A stretch of DNA of 64,000 nucleotides from Chitinibacter sp046530675 (GCF_046530675.1 NZ_CP172558.1:3038001-3102000), one strand, 5' to 3'. Positions 52,583 through 62,401 are shown, numbered from the stretch's first letter. Notes: a model not told the origin generated them from the letters alone. Numbers and translations: made by a program.

Positions 52583-54199
52583 ATGAAAATCGCCCAAAAG
52601 CTCCTGCTCATGATTTCAGTCATTGTCACCATTGCACTGGTGAGCGCCGGAATCAATTATGTTTTCATGGGCAATGTCAAACAAGCCAGCTATCAAATTA
52701 CCGATAATATTCTGCCTTCGATAATCACACTGAACACGGCACAAAAAGACTTTCTCAAGATGCGGGTGGTACTGCGCACCCATATCGGCGAAACCGACGA
52801 AGACAAAATGAAAGCACTGGTCAAAACTTACTGGGATTTGTCCAAGGAAGTAGACCAGCAATTAGCTGACTATGAGAAGTGGGTGCTTGATGATACTGAC
52901 AAGCAGAATCTCGCGGCGATTAACCAGGCGATGAAAGCGGCGCACATCGAATACGACAAAACACTAGAACAGTCGATCCAAAATGATAAAGCCCTTGCCA
53001 GCTATACCATTCAGGACAAAGCGACCCCCAAAGGCAACGCTGTCGATGAAGCATTCGAAACCGCAATTACTTACAATGTCAAACTCAGTAATAGCCTCAC
53101 AACTGACGTCAACCAAGCGATTGCATTCTCGTTAAATCTGGCGGTCATTTTAGGCTTGGTCAGCATCATCACCATTCTGGCGCTGGGGCTGCCGCTACGT
53201 CAGGGTATCAATCGCTCTCTGAACGAAATGCGCCAGTTTTTACTTGATCTGAGCCACAACTACGATTTCACCCGCCGGGTTAAAATCAGCAATAGCCGCG
53301 ATGAAATTGGCGAATCGCTGACCGCGCTCAATGGCCTGCTCGATACGATGCAAAGCAGCCTGCGCCAACTGCATCACGTTGGCCAGAACCTCTCTGTTTC
53401 GGTGAGTACACTGTCGAGCGCCAGCACTCAGCTATCGAGCTCATCAAGCGGGGTTTCCGACTCGGCCTCGAGCATGGCCGCCGGCGTTGAAGAAGTCACC
53501 ACCAGCATCAGCCATGTCGCAGATCGTGCACATGTTTGCGACCAGACCGCGCGCGAAGCGGGTCGTCAGGCTTCGACTGGCGGCAAGGTCATCGACGAAA
53601 CGATCAACAGCATCAACCAGATTGCCAATCAGGTGCGTACCGCCGCCGAGCAGATTGAAACGCTCAAAGAGCGCAGCATCAATATCAGTAGCGTGATCAA
53701 TGTCATCAAAGCCATCGCCGATCAGACCAATCTGCTGGCGCTCAACGCCGCGATCGAAGCAGCTCGCGCCGGCGAAATGGGCCGCGGCTTTGCCATTGTC
53801 GCCGACGAAGTGCGCAAACTGGCCGAACAAACCGGCAGCTCGACACAGGAAATCGCCAATATGGTCGCGGCGATCCAGCATGAAGCCACCCAAACCGTCA
53901 ATGCAATGCAGGAAACCGTACGCCACGTCGATGAAGGCGTTAGACATGCGCAACAAGCCAGCTCTGCCATCGCCAGCATCCGCCGCAGTACCGACGAAGT
54001 CGTCGATCAGGTCAGCGAGATTTCCAGCTCGATGCGCGAGCAAAGCAGCGCCAGCAATGTGATGGCGCAGCAAGTTGAGCGCGTCGCGCAAATGAGCGAA
54101 GAAACCAGCACCGTCGCCCAGCAAACGGCGTCGGAAGGCGAACGACTGCGCCAGCTGGGGCAGGAACTAGAACAATCGGTATCCCGCTATCGCGTTTAA
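52583..54199 (+). CDS. Methyl-accepting chemotaxis protein
   Basis: 538 residues. N-terminal transmembrane helix (about 6-28), periplasmic four-helix-bundle sensor (about 30-190), second transmembrane helix (about 193-215), HAMP domain (about 215-270) and the signalling domain with the conserved hairpin tip INVIKAIADQTNLLALNAAIEAARAGEMGRGFAIVADEVRKLAEQT. No C-terminal pentapeptide for CheR is seen. Ligand unknown. A terminator follows closely, so it is monocistronic. Confidence 0.95.
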   Translation: MKIAQKLLLMISVIVTIALVSAGINYVFMGNVKQASYQITDNILPSIITLNTAQKDFLKMRVVLRTHIGETDEDKMKALVKTYWDLSKEVDQQLADYEKWVLDDTDKQNLAAINQAMKAAHIEYDKTLEQSIQNDKALASYTIQDKATPKGNAVDEAFETAITYNVKLSNSLTTDVNQAIAFSLNLAVILGLVSIITILALGLPLRQGINRSLNEMRQFLLDLSHNYDFTRRVKISNSRDEIGESLTALNGLLDTMQSSLRQLHHVGQNLSVSVSTLSSASTQLSSSSSGVSDSASSMAAGVEEVTTSISHVADRAHVCDQTAREAGRQASTGGKVIDETINSINQIANQVRTAAEQIETLKERSINISSVINVIKAIADQTNLLALNAAIEAARAGEMGRGFAIVADEVRKLAEQTGSSTQEIANMVAAIQHEATQTVNAMQETVRHVDEGVRHAQQASSAIASIRRSTDEVVDQVSEISSSMREQSSASNVMAQQVERVAQMSEETSTVAQQTASEGERLRQLGQELEQSVSRYRV

Positions 54200-54217
54200 A
54201 ACAGCAAGCCTCCATCG

Positions 54218-54248
54218 AAAAGCCACGAGTTAGCCTCGTGGCTTTTTT
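54218..54248 (+). terminator. Rho-independent terminator after the chemoreceptor gene
   Basis: aaagccacgag pairs with ctcgtggcttt around five bases, followed by T's. Confidence 0.92.
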
Positions 54249-54336
54249 TCAAACTGCCGCCATACGGGAAACCCCCAAGCCCCAGCATGAGCAACACACC
54301 GCACAATCGACCTCATCATCGCCAGAAAAAAATACC

Positions 54337-55209
54337 ATGAATTTTGCCAACGCCAGCCGACTGATTTTGCTTGCCGCCATTTGGGGCGCTTCCTTTCTGT
54401 TCTTGCGCATTGCGGTTCCCAGCCTGGGGCCAATCTGGCTGATCAGCTCGCGAATAGGTCTGGCAGCGCTGTTTCTGGCGCTGGTCGCCGTCATGATCAA
54501 GCAGTCTTTTGCTATCCAGCATTGGCGCGAATATTTGTTTATCGGGCTATTCAATACGGCACTGCCCTTTCTGGCTTATGGTTTTGCCGCCAAAACGCTC
54601 AATGCCTCGATGATGTCGATTCTGAATGCCACAGCGCCGATCTGGGGTGCGATCATTATGGCGGTGCTGATGCAAAAAATGCCCGCCTTCAAAGTGTGCA
54701 TCGGCCTGCTGCTGGGCATGGCTGGCGTCGCGGTACTGGTCGGCTTTGACCGCATCATCAGCCAGCCCGGCGCGGCATTGGGCATTATCGCCTGCCTGAC
54801 TGCCACGCTGTGTTATGGATTGGCCAGCGCCTATACCAAACTCAAAGCCAGCCATGTCGCGCCATTCCAGATGGCCCACGGCAGCATGTGGGGTGCCAGC
54901 CTGCTGATGCTGCCACTATTTACCAACAGTCAGCCCATCAGCAGCCCGACGCCGTGGGTCTGGGTCGCCATTTTTGGGCTGGCGGTACTTTGTACCGGGA
55001 TCGCTTATTTATTGTATTTCCGGTTGGTGCGAGAAATCGGCGCGGCGTCGACGCTCACCGTGACTTTTCTGATTCCGGTGTTTGGCGTGCTCTGGGGAGC
55101 CGTATTTCTCGGTGAACACATCGGCAGCAATACGGTCGTTGGCGCGCTGATCATTCTGCTCGGCACAGCTTTAGTAACCGGCTTTAACCCTTTTAGCCGT
55201 AAAACCTGA
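54337..55209 (+). CDS. EamA/DMT-family transporter
   Basis: 290 residues with ten predicted transmembrane helices in two EamA halves (ILLAAIWGASFLFLRIAVPS at the start; AASTLTVTFLIPVFGVLWGAVFLGE near the end). Family members export metabolites or amino acids; substrate unknown. ATG 54337 gives the standard N-terminus. The next gene starts only eight bases after its stop, so the two probably form an operon. Confidence 0.9.
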   Translation: MNFANASRLILLAAIWGASFLFLRIAVPSLGPIWLISSRIGLAALFLALVAVMIKQSFAIQHWREYLFIGLFNTALPFLAYGFAAKTLNASMMSILNATAPIWGAIIMAVLMQKMPAFKVCIGLLLGMAGVAVLVGFDRIISQPGAALGIIACLTATLCYGLASAYTKLKASHVAPFQMAHGSMWGASLLMLPLFTNSQPISSPTPWVWVAIFGLAVLCTGIAYLLYFRLVREIGAASTLTVTFLIPVFGVLWGAVFLGEHIGSNTVVGALIILLGTALVTGFNPFSRKT

Positions 55210-55217
55210 GCGATTTC

Positions 55218-55976
55218 GTGGAGTTTCTATTTTTAATCCCGTTGGCTTTTCTTGCCGGGCTGATCGATGCTGCGGTTGGCGGTGGCGGGCTGATCCAGAT
55301 TCCGGCGCTGTTTGCTGCGCTGCCCAATGCCAATCCGACCGCACTGCTGGGCAGTAATAAATTTGCTTCCATCTGGGGTACTGCCTCAGCGAGCTTGAAT
55401 TACCTGCGCCGCATCAAGATACCCTGGCGGGTCATTCTGCCAAGCGCTGCCACTGCCTTTGCCAGTTCGTTCGCCGGTGCGCAACTGGCCAATCAGCTGC
55501 CCAGCGCAATCATCCGCCCGCTGATTATTGTCCTGCTGGCCGGAATGCTGTTTTACACCTGGCGCCGACCTGCGCTGGGTCAGGTCGATGCACAGCGCGA
55601 GCTGACTCGGCAGGATGTCATGATCGGAATGCTACTCGGTGCGCTAATCGGTTTTTATGACGGTTTTTTTGGCCCCGGCACCGGCTCGTTTCTGGTCTTT
55701 CTGTTTGTGCGCTTTTTCCATTTTGATTTTCTGCGCGCGACGGCGTGCGCCAAAATCGTCAACCTGACGACCAACGCCGCTGCGCTGCTGTTTTTCATCC
55801 CAGCCAAACTGGTGCTGTTCGGCTACGCGATTCCGATGGCGATCGCCAATATAGCCGGCGCACAGCTAGGTAGCCAGCTGGCGCTGCGCGGTGGCAATCA
55901 CTGGGTACGACGGCTGTTTCTGCTACTGGCGCTACTGCTGCTCGGCAAACTGGTTTACCAGCAACTCATGGCTTAA
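55218..55976 (+). CDS. TauE/SafE-family sulfite exporter-like permease
   Basis: 252 residues, about eight transmembrane helices. Characteristic LAGLIDAAVGGGGLIQIPAL and GALIGFYDGFFGPGTGSFLVF motifs. The family exports sulfite or organosulfur anions. Start is a GTG at 55218, just after the previous stop. Contains the motif copy at 55376. Its 3' end overlaps the convergent M48 gene by four bases. Confidence 0.92.
   Translation: MEFLFLIPLAFLAGLIDAAVGGGGLIQIPALFAALPNANPTALLGSNKFASIWGTASASLNYLRRIKIPWRVILPSAATAFASSFAGAQLANQLPSAIIRPLIIVLLAGMLFYTWRRPALGQVDAQRELTRQDVMIGMLLGALIGFYDGFFGPGTGSFLVFLFVRFFHFDFLRATACAKIVNLTTNAAALLFFIPAKLVLFGYAIPMAIANIAGAQLGSQLALRGGNHWVRRLFLLLALLLLGKLVYQQLMA
55376..55424. repeat. 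49-bp spaced inverted motif inside the TauE gene
   Basis: Begins gggtactgcc and ends aagataccc, 49 bp, within coding sequence. The left end deviates at its sixth base. Confidence 0.45.
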
Positions 55977-57502
55977 TGGTTCACGTCGGGCAGCGTTTCG
56001 ACCAATTGCTCAAACCATTGCTCGGCACTGGCTTCGCTCTCATGCTGTACCAGCCAGCGACAAGCGATACCTGCAGCTTCATCAAACAAACCGGGCGCAA
56101 GCAAGACCGCCTGGCTTAAATAATCCAGACCGCGCCGAGCACCCTCTTCAAGCAAAATCCGTCCGTAGAGCAGCACCGGTTTGGGGTATTGTTCACCAGG
56201 TCTTTGCAAAATATGCTCGAGCACCACTTTCGCCTCGGCGGCCGAATCATAATCGTGCAATAAAATGGCATATTCCTGTGCTTCGCCAACCGTTAAAGAC
56301 GCCAGCGCCTGCTCGCCCAATTGAGTCATTCTGGCCAGATCACGCTGGCGCTGGCGATGGTATTGCTGCCATTGTTTTTGCTCTTTTGCCCACCATTGCT
56401 GATCCAGCTGCTTGATCAGCTTCGCAGCCAAGGAACCCAGCAAAACATCCGCCGCGCTGTGCGTCAGCTCCGCCGGCATTTCACAGCGCTCACCCGTAGC
56501 CTGTACCCGGTCACGCAAACAGGGATGCGTATCGTATACGTCGGAGTTCTGTGCCCACGCAGCGCGCAAACGCGGCAAAGTCGCCCAATCGTCGCGCGCG
56601 GCCTTGAGCGCCAAAGGCAAGGCGCTATACGGCATAAACAGTGGTTTTTCACGCGTTTTGGCTTGGGCGTACAATTTGGGCCAGAAGTCTTCACTGAGCC
56701 AGCGAGCGAGCAAATCGCCACGAATCAGGCTGCTGGCATTCTGTTTGCTGCCGACCAGCTGCGTCGCCACGGCGTCGGCCTGATACTCCTCTTCGCGCGA
56801 CAACACAAAGGTATACGCATTAAAGTAATAGGAAAATCGCGCCAGAATCTGCGCAAAAACCTGATTAATCGTGTCATTGTCGGCATTGGCCTCGCTGTGC
56901 GCGTGCAATGCGCCAAAAGTACGGCGCTGCCGGTAAATCCACGCACCCAATTTGCCGTGACTACCCGCAATATGCCCATATTCATGCGCCAGAGTTGCGT
57001 ACATTTCCTTCGGCGCCATTCCCATCAAATACGGCAGGCCGAGCAATAAATAATTACGATGCGCAAAAAACAACCCTGAACGCGCCCGCTGACAAATCGC
57101 GGCGTTAAAGTCATCGGTAATCAAAACGTGATCAATCGCCGGGCCTTTGAGTTGGCGGCGTAGCTGCTTTAGCAACTGGAATAATTTGGGCGCGTCTTGC
57201 GCGTGAATTTCAATGCCTTCAGGCTTGGGCAGCCGGGTCAGGAACATTTTGATAACGATCCACTGAACCTGAATCACACTGGCCGCCAGACCGAGCAAAA
57301 TCAGCAACTGGACAATCGAATGGCGTTGCTGCCACAAAGAGAATGCCCAGAATAGCAGCAAGCCGAGCAAGATCAGCGATGCAAACAGCAATACATACGC
57401 ACCGACACTGATTAGAATCACTTTACTGCGAAACCACGCTGGGGCCCGCTCGGCCTGAGTTTGCAAGCCCAGCACCAGATGCTCGTAAGCCTGATCGTCC
57501 AT
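55973..57502 (-). CDS. M48-family zinc peptidase, membrane bound
   Basis: 509 residues. Two transmembrane helices near the N-terminus (VILISVGAYVLLFASLILLG and ILLGLAASVIQVQWIVIKMF), then a metalloprotease domain with the HExxH zinc motif in LAHEYGHIAGSHG and the third ligand Glu in SREEEYQADAVA. The C-terminal about 170 residues look helical, TPR-like (YLSQAVLLAPGLFDEAAG). Related proteins act in envelope protein quality control; substrate unknown. Convergent with the TauE gene. Confidence 0.88.
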   Translation of the reverse strand: MDDQAYEHLVLGLQTQAERAPAWFRSKVILISVGAYVLLFASLILLGLLLFWAFSLWQQRHSIVQLLILLGLAASVIQVQWIVIKMFLTRLPKPEGIEIHAQDAPKLFQLLKQLRRQLKGPAIDHVLITDDFNAAICQRARSGLFFAHRNYLLLGLPYLMGMAPKEMYATLAHEYGHIAGSHGKLGAWIYRQRRTFGALHAHSEANADNDTINQVFAQILARFSYYFNAYTFVLSREEEYQADAVATQLVGSKQNASSLIRGDLLARWLSEDFWPKLYAQAKTREKPLFMPYSALPLALKAARDDWATLPRLRAAWAQNSDVYDTHPCLRDRVQATGERCEMPAELTHSAADVLLGSLAAKLIKQLDQQWWAKEQKQWQQYHRQRQRDLARMTQLGEQALASLTVGEAQEYAILLHDYDSAAEAKVVLEHILQRPGEQYPKPVLLYGRILLEEGARRGLDYLSQAVLLAPGLFDEAAGIACRWLVQHESEASAEQWFEQLVETLPDVNH

Positions 57503-57610
57503 ATTGCCTCAAATCATCATTGCATTTTAATGACTGAAACTGTAACCGAGACTGTCGTGATTTCAGAACAGCAAGCCGCTGTGCACGGCAAATATGCAAC
57601 AACGCATACC

Positions 57611-57659
57611 GATGTATATTCCACTGGAGCAATCAATGCTTTGGCCTTGTGGCAATACC
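57611..57659. repeat. 49-bp spaced inverted motif, partly degenerate, M48-ClC gap
   Basis: Begins atgtatattc and ends gcaataccc, 49 bp. The right end is identical to the cysG copy, the left end keeps gtatatt. Confidence 0.45.
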
Positions 57660-57671
57660 CTGGACAGGTAT

Positions 57672-58964
57672 TTAGCGTCGAGTCCAATCAGCCAAGCGGG
57701 TACTGGCTTCGCTCTCGGCCAGTGCCCTGCCCTTGCCCGAACCCATGCGCTGCGCCTTATAAATGCCGCTGTGTCCCGAGCACAGATGCGCCATTGCACA
57801 CGCCAGCAAGGCATACGGCGCAATCGATGCGCCGAACAATTCAATCGCCATCAGCGTACACGCCAGCGGCGTATTGCTCGCGCCGGCAAACACCGCGACA
57901 AAACCCAGCCCGGCCAACAGTGGGAATGGCAGATCGAGCAACGGAGCGAGCGCATTGCCCAGCGTTGCGCCAATAAAAAACAGTGGTGTGACTTCGCCGC
58001 CTTTAAATCCGGCGCCGAGCGAGAAAATCGTAAACAGCCATTTCAGCGGCGCATCGACCCAGCTCAATGGTTGCGCAAAAGCATCGATGATCACCGGGAT
58101 TCCCAGCCCGATATAACGCTCAGCGCCCAAAGTCATCACGACAATTGCCAAAATACTCCCACCCAGTACCGGCCTGAATGGCGCATAGTGAATTCGTTTG
58201 AACTGCATACCCATCCAGTGTGCACCATCGGCAAACAGCTTGCCCGCACCACCGAAAATCGCACCGGCAATCAGCACCATCAAAGCCAGCCACAGCGTCA
58301 ATTGAGGAACCGCACCGACGCTGTAATGCGTATGATGAAAACCCCATAGATTGCCGAGCATAGCCACCACACCATCGGCGACCAGTGCAGCAACCAGACA
58401 AGGCAAGATCGCATTATTGCGCAGCATGCCCAGCGCCAGCACTTCAACGCCAAATACCGCACCGGCCAGCGGTGTGCCGAAAACACCGGCAAAACCGGCG
58501 CTGATTCCGGCCATCAGCAAAACGCGACGGCCTTCATTCTTGCGCCGGGTCAAGTGGGTCAACTGGTCAGCCAGCGCGCCGCCCATCTGGACTGCAGTTC
58601 CTTCGCGACCGACCGACGCGCCAAACAGATGCGAAGCCAGCGTACCAAACAGCACCAGCGGCACCATACGCAGCGGAATAATTGCTTTCGGATCGTGAAT
58701 CTCGTCGATCAGCAGGTTATTGCCGGCTTCAACATCCTGGCCAAAGCGCAGATACAGCCAGGCAACGACAAATCCGGCGACCGGCAAACCCCAGATCAGT
58801 TGCGGATGCGCAATTCTCGTCTGTGTCACCCAATCGAGCGAGCATAAAAACACCGCCGCAGCCGCACCACCCAACACACCGACGACAACACAAAGTGGTA
58901 GCCAGAGCAGGATGTCGTGCAGGACATCGCGGTAATAATTGCGAGAATAGGCAGATTTGGACAT
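57672..58964 (-). CDS. ClC-type chloride channel/antiporter
   Basis: 430 residues, about ten or more membrane helices. Ion-path motifs: GREGTAVQMGGALADQ (GREGP-like, with Thr for Pro and the gating Glu retained) and KGGEVTPLFFIGATLGNALA (GxFxP-like). The first GSGIP motif is not obvious. Bacterial members exchange chloride or fluoride for protons. The TGx substitution and short length place it in the less studied ClC branch. Stop is close to a motif copy in the gap to the M48 gene. Confidence 0.9.
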   Translation of the reverse strand: MSKSAYSRNYYRDVLHDILLWLPLCVVVGVLGGAAAAVFLCSLDWVTQTRIAHPQLIWGLPVAGFVVAWLYLRFGQDVEAGNNLLIDEIHDPKAIIPLRMVPLVLFGTLASHLFGASVGREGTAVQMGGALADQLTHLTRRKNEGRRVLLMAGISAGFAGVFGTPLAGAVFGVEVLALGMLRNNAILPCLVAALVADGVVAMLGNLWGFHHTHYSVGAVPQLTLWLALMVLIAGAIFGGAGKLFADGAHWMGMQFKRIHYAPFRPVLGGSILAIVVMTLGAERYIGLGIPVIIDAFAQPLSWVDAPLKWLFTIFSLGAGFKGGEVTPLFFIGATLGNALAPLLDLPFPLLAGLGFVAVFAGASNTPLACTLMAIELFGASIAPYALLACAMAHLCSGHSGIYKAQRMGSGKGRALAESEASTRLADWTRR

Positions 58965-59072
58965 GAGCTTTACGAAGCAGGATCGTGCGCTATTTTAGCT
59001 TGAAGCGAGTCTGCTTGCAGATTGATTCAGCTCAATCAAATTCCTGATTAGGTAGCTATCTCAGCAAATCGT

Positions 59073-59094
59073 CATACCGCCGTAGGCCGGTATG
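59073..59094. repeat. REP-like imperfect palindrome
   Basis: cataccgccgtaggccggtatg folds on itself with one or two mismatches. It sits in the gap between the ClC and exonuclease genes and has no T-run, so a repeat or processing hairpin is more likely than a terminator. Confidence 0.5.
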
Positions 59095-59159
59095 ATGGAT
59101 TAAAGATTTTTTTCCACTTTCTGAGTTGTGTAGATACCTATGCCTCCAGGAGGACGCGC

Positions 59160-59792
59160 TTAATCGGCAGGCAGCCCATATTGCACCAGTTCGGGCGGGC
59201 TTAATTTGAGCGCAGTAAACACTTTCAGCGCGGCATAAGCATCATTGGCCGCGTAGAGCAGCTGATTATCCTGCAGTTTGGCCTGCGCCCAGTTCGACGT
59301 GCTGACGCGTTTCGATTTGGTAAATTTCTGTCGCAAAACCAGTGCGACGGCACTTTTGGCGCCCAGCGTTGCGCTGTAGCCATGCCGACGGAAAATCACA
59401 TCGAGATCAAACACGCCAGCGAGCTCGACGCCCAGATTTCTGCGTATATCGGCGCGATCTGATTGCAGGCCGAAACCGACTTTGACCAGATCAGGATTGG
59501 CAAGTAATTCGGCGACCACAGCATGCGTTTGCGCGCATTGAAGCTGAAAAATATACGCCCGCTCCGCGGTAGCGAGCTGCACCACATGCGGACCGGAAGG
59601 CACTTCACCAACACGAAAAACCGGCTTGGATTCGGTATCAAAACCGACAAAACGCTGACGCGCCAGCTCTTGCTGCGCCAAAGCCAGCTCGGCAGCCGTT
59701 TGAGGCACGCAGATCGCGCTTAAAGTCAGACCGGCAAACGGTGGAAACAAATCCGTTTGCGCTTTACTCGGTGGATGATGGCGCATGAGCAT
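59160..59792 (-). CDS. RNase D-like 3'-5' exonuclease domain protein
   Basis: 210 residues from ATG 59792 (MLMRHHPPSKAQTD). DEDD-type exonuclease fold: FVGFDTESKP (first D and E), VGFGLQSDRADI (second D), and NDAYAALKVF (YxxxD-region, Asp retained). Lacks the HRDC domains of RNase D, so it belongs to the single-domain group of 3'-5' exonucleases acting on RNA or DNA ends. An upstream in-frame ATG would add 15 residues; the start is uncertain. Confidence 0.85.
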   Translation of the reverse strand: MLMRHHPPSKAQTDLFPPFAGLTLSAICVPQTAAELALAQQELARQRFVGFDTESKPVFRVGEVPSGPHVVQLATAERAYIFQLQCAQTHAVVAELLANPDLVKVGFGLQSDRADIRRNLGVELAGVFDLDVIFRRHGYSATLGAKSAVALVLRQKFTKSKRVSTSNWAQAKLQDNQLLYAANDAYAALKVFTALKLSPPELVQYGLPAD

Positions 59793-59876
59793 ATTCACAA
59801 AAACAAGCAGCTGCGCAGTATACGCGTGAAGTGCCAAATGCGGGGCTTGCCCCCTTGATCAAAACACAGTCAGAAA

Positions 59877-59905
59877 AAAACCCGCTGGTTCTCACCGGGT
59901 TTTTC
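59877..59905 (-). terminator. Rho-independent terminator of argD
   Basis: aaaaacccg pairs with cgggttttt around a ten-base loop; lies just behind the argD stop on the minus strand. Confidence 0.85.
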
Positions 59906-59926
59906 AGCATGACAGCAAGCAATTAT

Positions 59927-61129
59927 TTAACCGACAAAAGCAGCCAGCGCCTTCTCGAACCTTGCCAGCGCCGTTTCGATTTCTTCATCTGTAATCACCA
60001 AGGATGGCGCAAAACGCACGACGTTTGGCCCCGCCATCAGCACCATCAGGCCTTCTGCGGCGGCGGCGTTCAAAACATCCTTGGCGCGATCTTTGTATGG
60101 GTCAGCCAGCACCGAGCCCATCAGCAAGCCCATACCGCGCACTTCCTTGAATACGCCGTATTTGGCATTGATGGCTTCAACACCCGCTTTCAGTTTGTCG
60201 TGTTTGACGCGAACACCCGCCAGCACTTCGGGCGTATTGATCACGTCGAGCACCGCTCCGGCCACGGCGCAACCCAGCGGATTACCGCCGTAGGTCGTAC
60301 CGTGCGTTCCGGCGACCAGATGTTTGGCGATGTCGGCAGTCGTCAGCATCGCACCAATCGGGAAACCCCCACCGAGACTTTTTGCGCTGGTCAGAATATC
60401 CGGAACGATGCCGTATTCCTGATATGCAAACAAGGAACCGGTGCGACCCATTCCGGTTTGCACTTCGTCAAAAATCAGAAAGGCATTGTGCTTGTCGCAC
60501 AGCTCGCGCGCGCCTTGCAGGAAAGCCGGGTCAGCCGGCAAAACGCCGCCCTCGCCCTGAATTGGCTCGATAATCACGCAGGCCGTATTGTCATTGATCA
60601 GCGCTTTGAGGCTGTCGAGATTGTTGTATTCGAAATATTCAATGCCTTGTGGTTTCGGGCCAAAGCCGTCTGAATACTTGGGTTGACCACCGACGGTCAC
60701 GGTAAAAAACGTCCGGCCATGAAAGCTATTGAGCGTCGAGAGCACCTGATGTTTCTGCTCGCCAAAGCGCTCGATCGCAGCACGACGCGCCAGCTTGAGC
60801 GCGGCTTCATTCGCTTCGGCGCCCGAATTGCAGAAGAACACTTTCTCGGCAAAAGTGGCATCGACCAGTTTTTTCGCCAGCGCTAGCGCTGGCTCGTTGG
60901 TAAACACGTTCGAGACATGCCACAGTTTTTGCGCCTGTTCGGTCAAGGCTTTGACCAGCACCGGATGGCAATGCCCCAGCGAGTTCACCGCAATACCGCC
61001 AGCCAGATCAAGGTATTCCTTGCCATTCTGATCCCACACGCGACTACCCGCGCCACGCACCGGAACAAAAGCCGCCGGCGCGTAATTGGGAACCATATAT
61101 TGATCAAAGTCGGAGCGGGTCAGAGCCAT
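59927..61129 (-). CDS. argD: Acetylornithine/N-succinyl-diaminopimelate aminotransferase
   Basis: PLP enzyme of arginine synthesis (and lysine synthesis in some bacteria), 400 residues. Family features: VRGAGSRVWDQNGKEYLDLAGGIAVNSLGHCHP, FFCNSGAEANEAALKLARR, FHGRTFFTVTVGGQPKY, LIFDEVQTGMGRTG and the PLP Lys in LTSAKSLGGGFPIGAML. Full length, ATG 61129. No other arg gene is adjacent. A terminator follows. Confidence 0.95.
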   Translation of the reverse strand: MALTRSDFDQYMVPNYAPAAFVPVRGAGSRVWDQNGKEYLDLAGGIAVNSLGHCHPVLVKALTEQAQKLWHVSNVFTNEPALALAKKLVDATFAEKVFFCNSGAEANEAALKLARRAAIERFGEQKHQVLSTLNSFHGRTFFTVTVGGQPKYSDGFGPKPQGIEYFEYNNLDSLKALINDNTACVIIEPIQGEGGVLPADPAFLQGARELCDKHNAFLIFDEVQTGMGRTGSLFAYQEYGIVPDILTSAKSLGGGFPIGAMLTTADIAKHLVAGTHGTTYGGNPLGCAVAGAVLDVINTPEVLAGVRVKHDKLKAGVEAINAKYGVFKEVRGMGLLMGSVLADPYKDRAKDVLNAAAAEGLMVLMAGPNVVRFAPSLVITDEEIETALARFEKALAAFVG

Positions 61130-61272
61130 TTTTTATCCTTAAGTTAAATAGATACAGAATGCATCTTAGCAGCTCGTCGGCTGCAAAATAATCAGTGAAT
61201 CGGAAACGGACTGTTCTTTATAAAAAACAATCCGCCCATCGCCAAACGCCAAAATTTAAACCGTGCAACCAG

Positions 61273-61321
61273 GGGTATATCGATCAACACAAATATCCAA
61301 AATGGCTACATTAATATACCC
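61273..61321. repeat. 49-bp spaced inverted motif, argD-DUF gap
   Basis: Begins gggtatatcg and ends aatataccc, 49 bp; the best-matching intergenic copy. Stop of the next gene lies six bases beyond it. Confidence 0.8.
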
Positions 61322-61327
61322 ATACAG

Positions 61328-61723
61328 TTACTCTGAATGCGCGGAATTGTCATGATCGCTTAATCGTTCTCGCTGAGAACGATGCCAGGGTTTTTCCGGC
61401 GCCGGGCGAATCAGATCGGATCGCGCCAGCAGCATCAGCAGACCGCATAAAATCAGCAGTAAAGGAAATTGCACCGAGCGTGCCAGATCGTATTGCTGCT
61501 GCAGAAAAGTCGTCACACCACCGGCAATCAGCATCGGGCCGATCACGACGGTCGATTTATTGACGCCTTCGAGCAGCAACACGGCGGCACCGGAAACCAA
61601 CAATGCCAGAATGACAATCCAGTTCACACTGGGGAAAACCGCCAGTCTATGCAGTAACCAACCAGCACCGATCACGATCAAAGCAATCGGCAACCAGATG
61701 CCGCCCTGTTTTTTATCGCTCAT
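61328..61723 (-). CDS. Small membrane protein with LiaI/LiaF-like transmembrane region
   Basis: 131 residues with four hydrophobic helices (GIWLPIALIVIGAGWLLH, WIVILALLVSGAAVLLLE, VVIGPMLIAGGVTTFL, PLLLILCGLLMLLA) and a charged C-terminal tail. The helix pattern matches DUF5668/LiaI-LiaF-TM regions, which form part of envelope-stress regulators in other bacteria. Function here is unknown. The M50 protease gene lies 24 bp away, upstream on the same strand. Confidence 0.75.
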   Translation of the reverse strand: MSDKKQGGIWLPIALIVIGAGWLLHRLAVFPSVNWIVILALLVSGAAVLLLEGVNKSTVVIGPMLIAGGVTTFLQQQYDLARSVQFPLLLILCGLLMLLARSDLIRPAPEKPWHRSQRERLSDHDNSAHSE

Positions 61724-61747
61724 TGTTTTGCCTCTTTGTTCTACGAC

Positions 61748-62389
61748 TTACAAAACCAGCGTCACCAGTTGCATCACCAGATGAATAAACGGTGCCAGAA
61801 TCTGCCCCAGCAAACCCGTCGCGAGCAAACCGATCAGGATGAAAAAACCATAAGGCTCGACACGGGCAACCATGGCCGCCAGATGATTGGGCAGCAGAGA
61901 CACCAGAATCCGCCCGCCATCGAGCGGCGGAATCGGCATTAAATTAAGTACCATCAGCACGACATTGATCTGGATTCCTGCTTGCGCCATCAAGGCCAGC
62001 GGCACCTGAAACATATTGCCTTCGAGAGCGACCGCAAAGCGAAACAGCAAGGCCCAGATCAGCGCCATCACCAGATTGGCCGCCGGCCCTGCCGCAGCAA
62101 CCCAGCGCATATCGCTTTTGGGATTGTTCAATCCGGCGAAATTGACCGGCACCGGCTTGGCGTAGCCGAACAGGAAACTGCCGGGCAGCAACACACAAAT
62201 CAGCGGCAGGATGATGGTACCGACCGGATCAATATGCTTGATCGGGTTAAAAGTCATTCGTCCCATTAAAAACGCGGTCGGATCGCCCAGCCGTTTGGCT
62301 GCGTAGGCATGCGCCGCTTCGTGCGCAGTAATCGCAAACAGCACCGGCAAAGTCCAGACGGCGATGGTTTGAATCAGATTGAGTTCCAT
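61748..62389 (-). CDS. Site-2 protease-family membrane zinc protein (M50)
   Basis: 213 residues, about six membrane helices. HExxH in ITAHEAAHAYAAKRLGDP and the second motif PIPPLDGGRILV (LDGG, Asp ligand) are both present, as in the stand-alone M50 group without PDZ domains. Such proteins cut membrane-embedded anti-sigma factors or other substrates, unknown here. Probably co-transcribed with the following membrane protein. Confidence 0.92.
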   Translation of the reverse strand: MELNLIQTIAVWTLPVLFAITAHEAAHAYAAKRLGDPTAFLMGRMTFNPIKHIDPVGTIILPLICVLLPGSFLFGYAKPVPVNFAGLNNPKSDMRWVAAAGPAANLVMALIWALLFRFAVALEGNMFQVPLALMAQAGIQINVVLMVLNLMPIPPLDGGRILVSLLPNHLAAMVARVEPYGFFILIGLLATGLLGQILAPFIHLVMQLVTLVL

Positions 62390-62401
62390 TTTCTACCTTT
62401 A

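Noticed and set aside
53444..54124. Long minus-strand ORF of 226 codons
   Set aside because: Antisense to the highly conserved signalling domain of the chemoreceptor, a common shadow in GC-balanced genes.
34349..55424. Motif copies in coding sequence as inserted mobile elements
   Set aside because: The cysG product keeps the same length as E. coli CysG across the motif, and no target-site duplications flank any copy.
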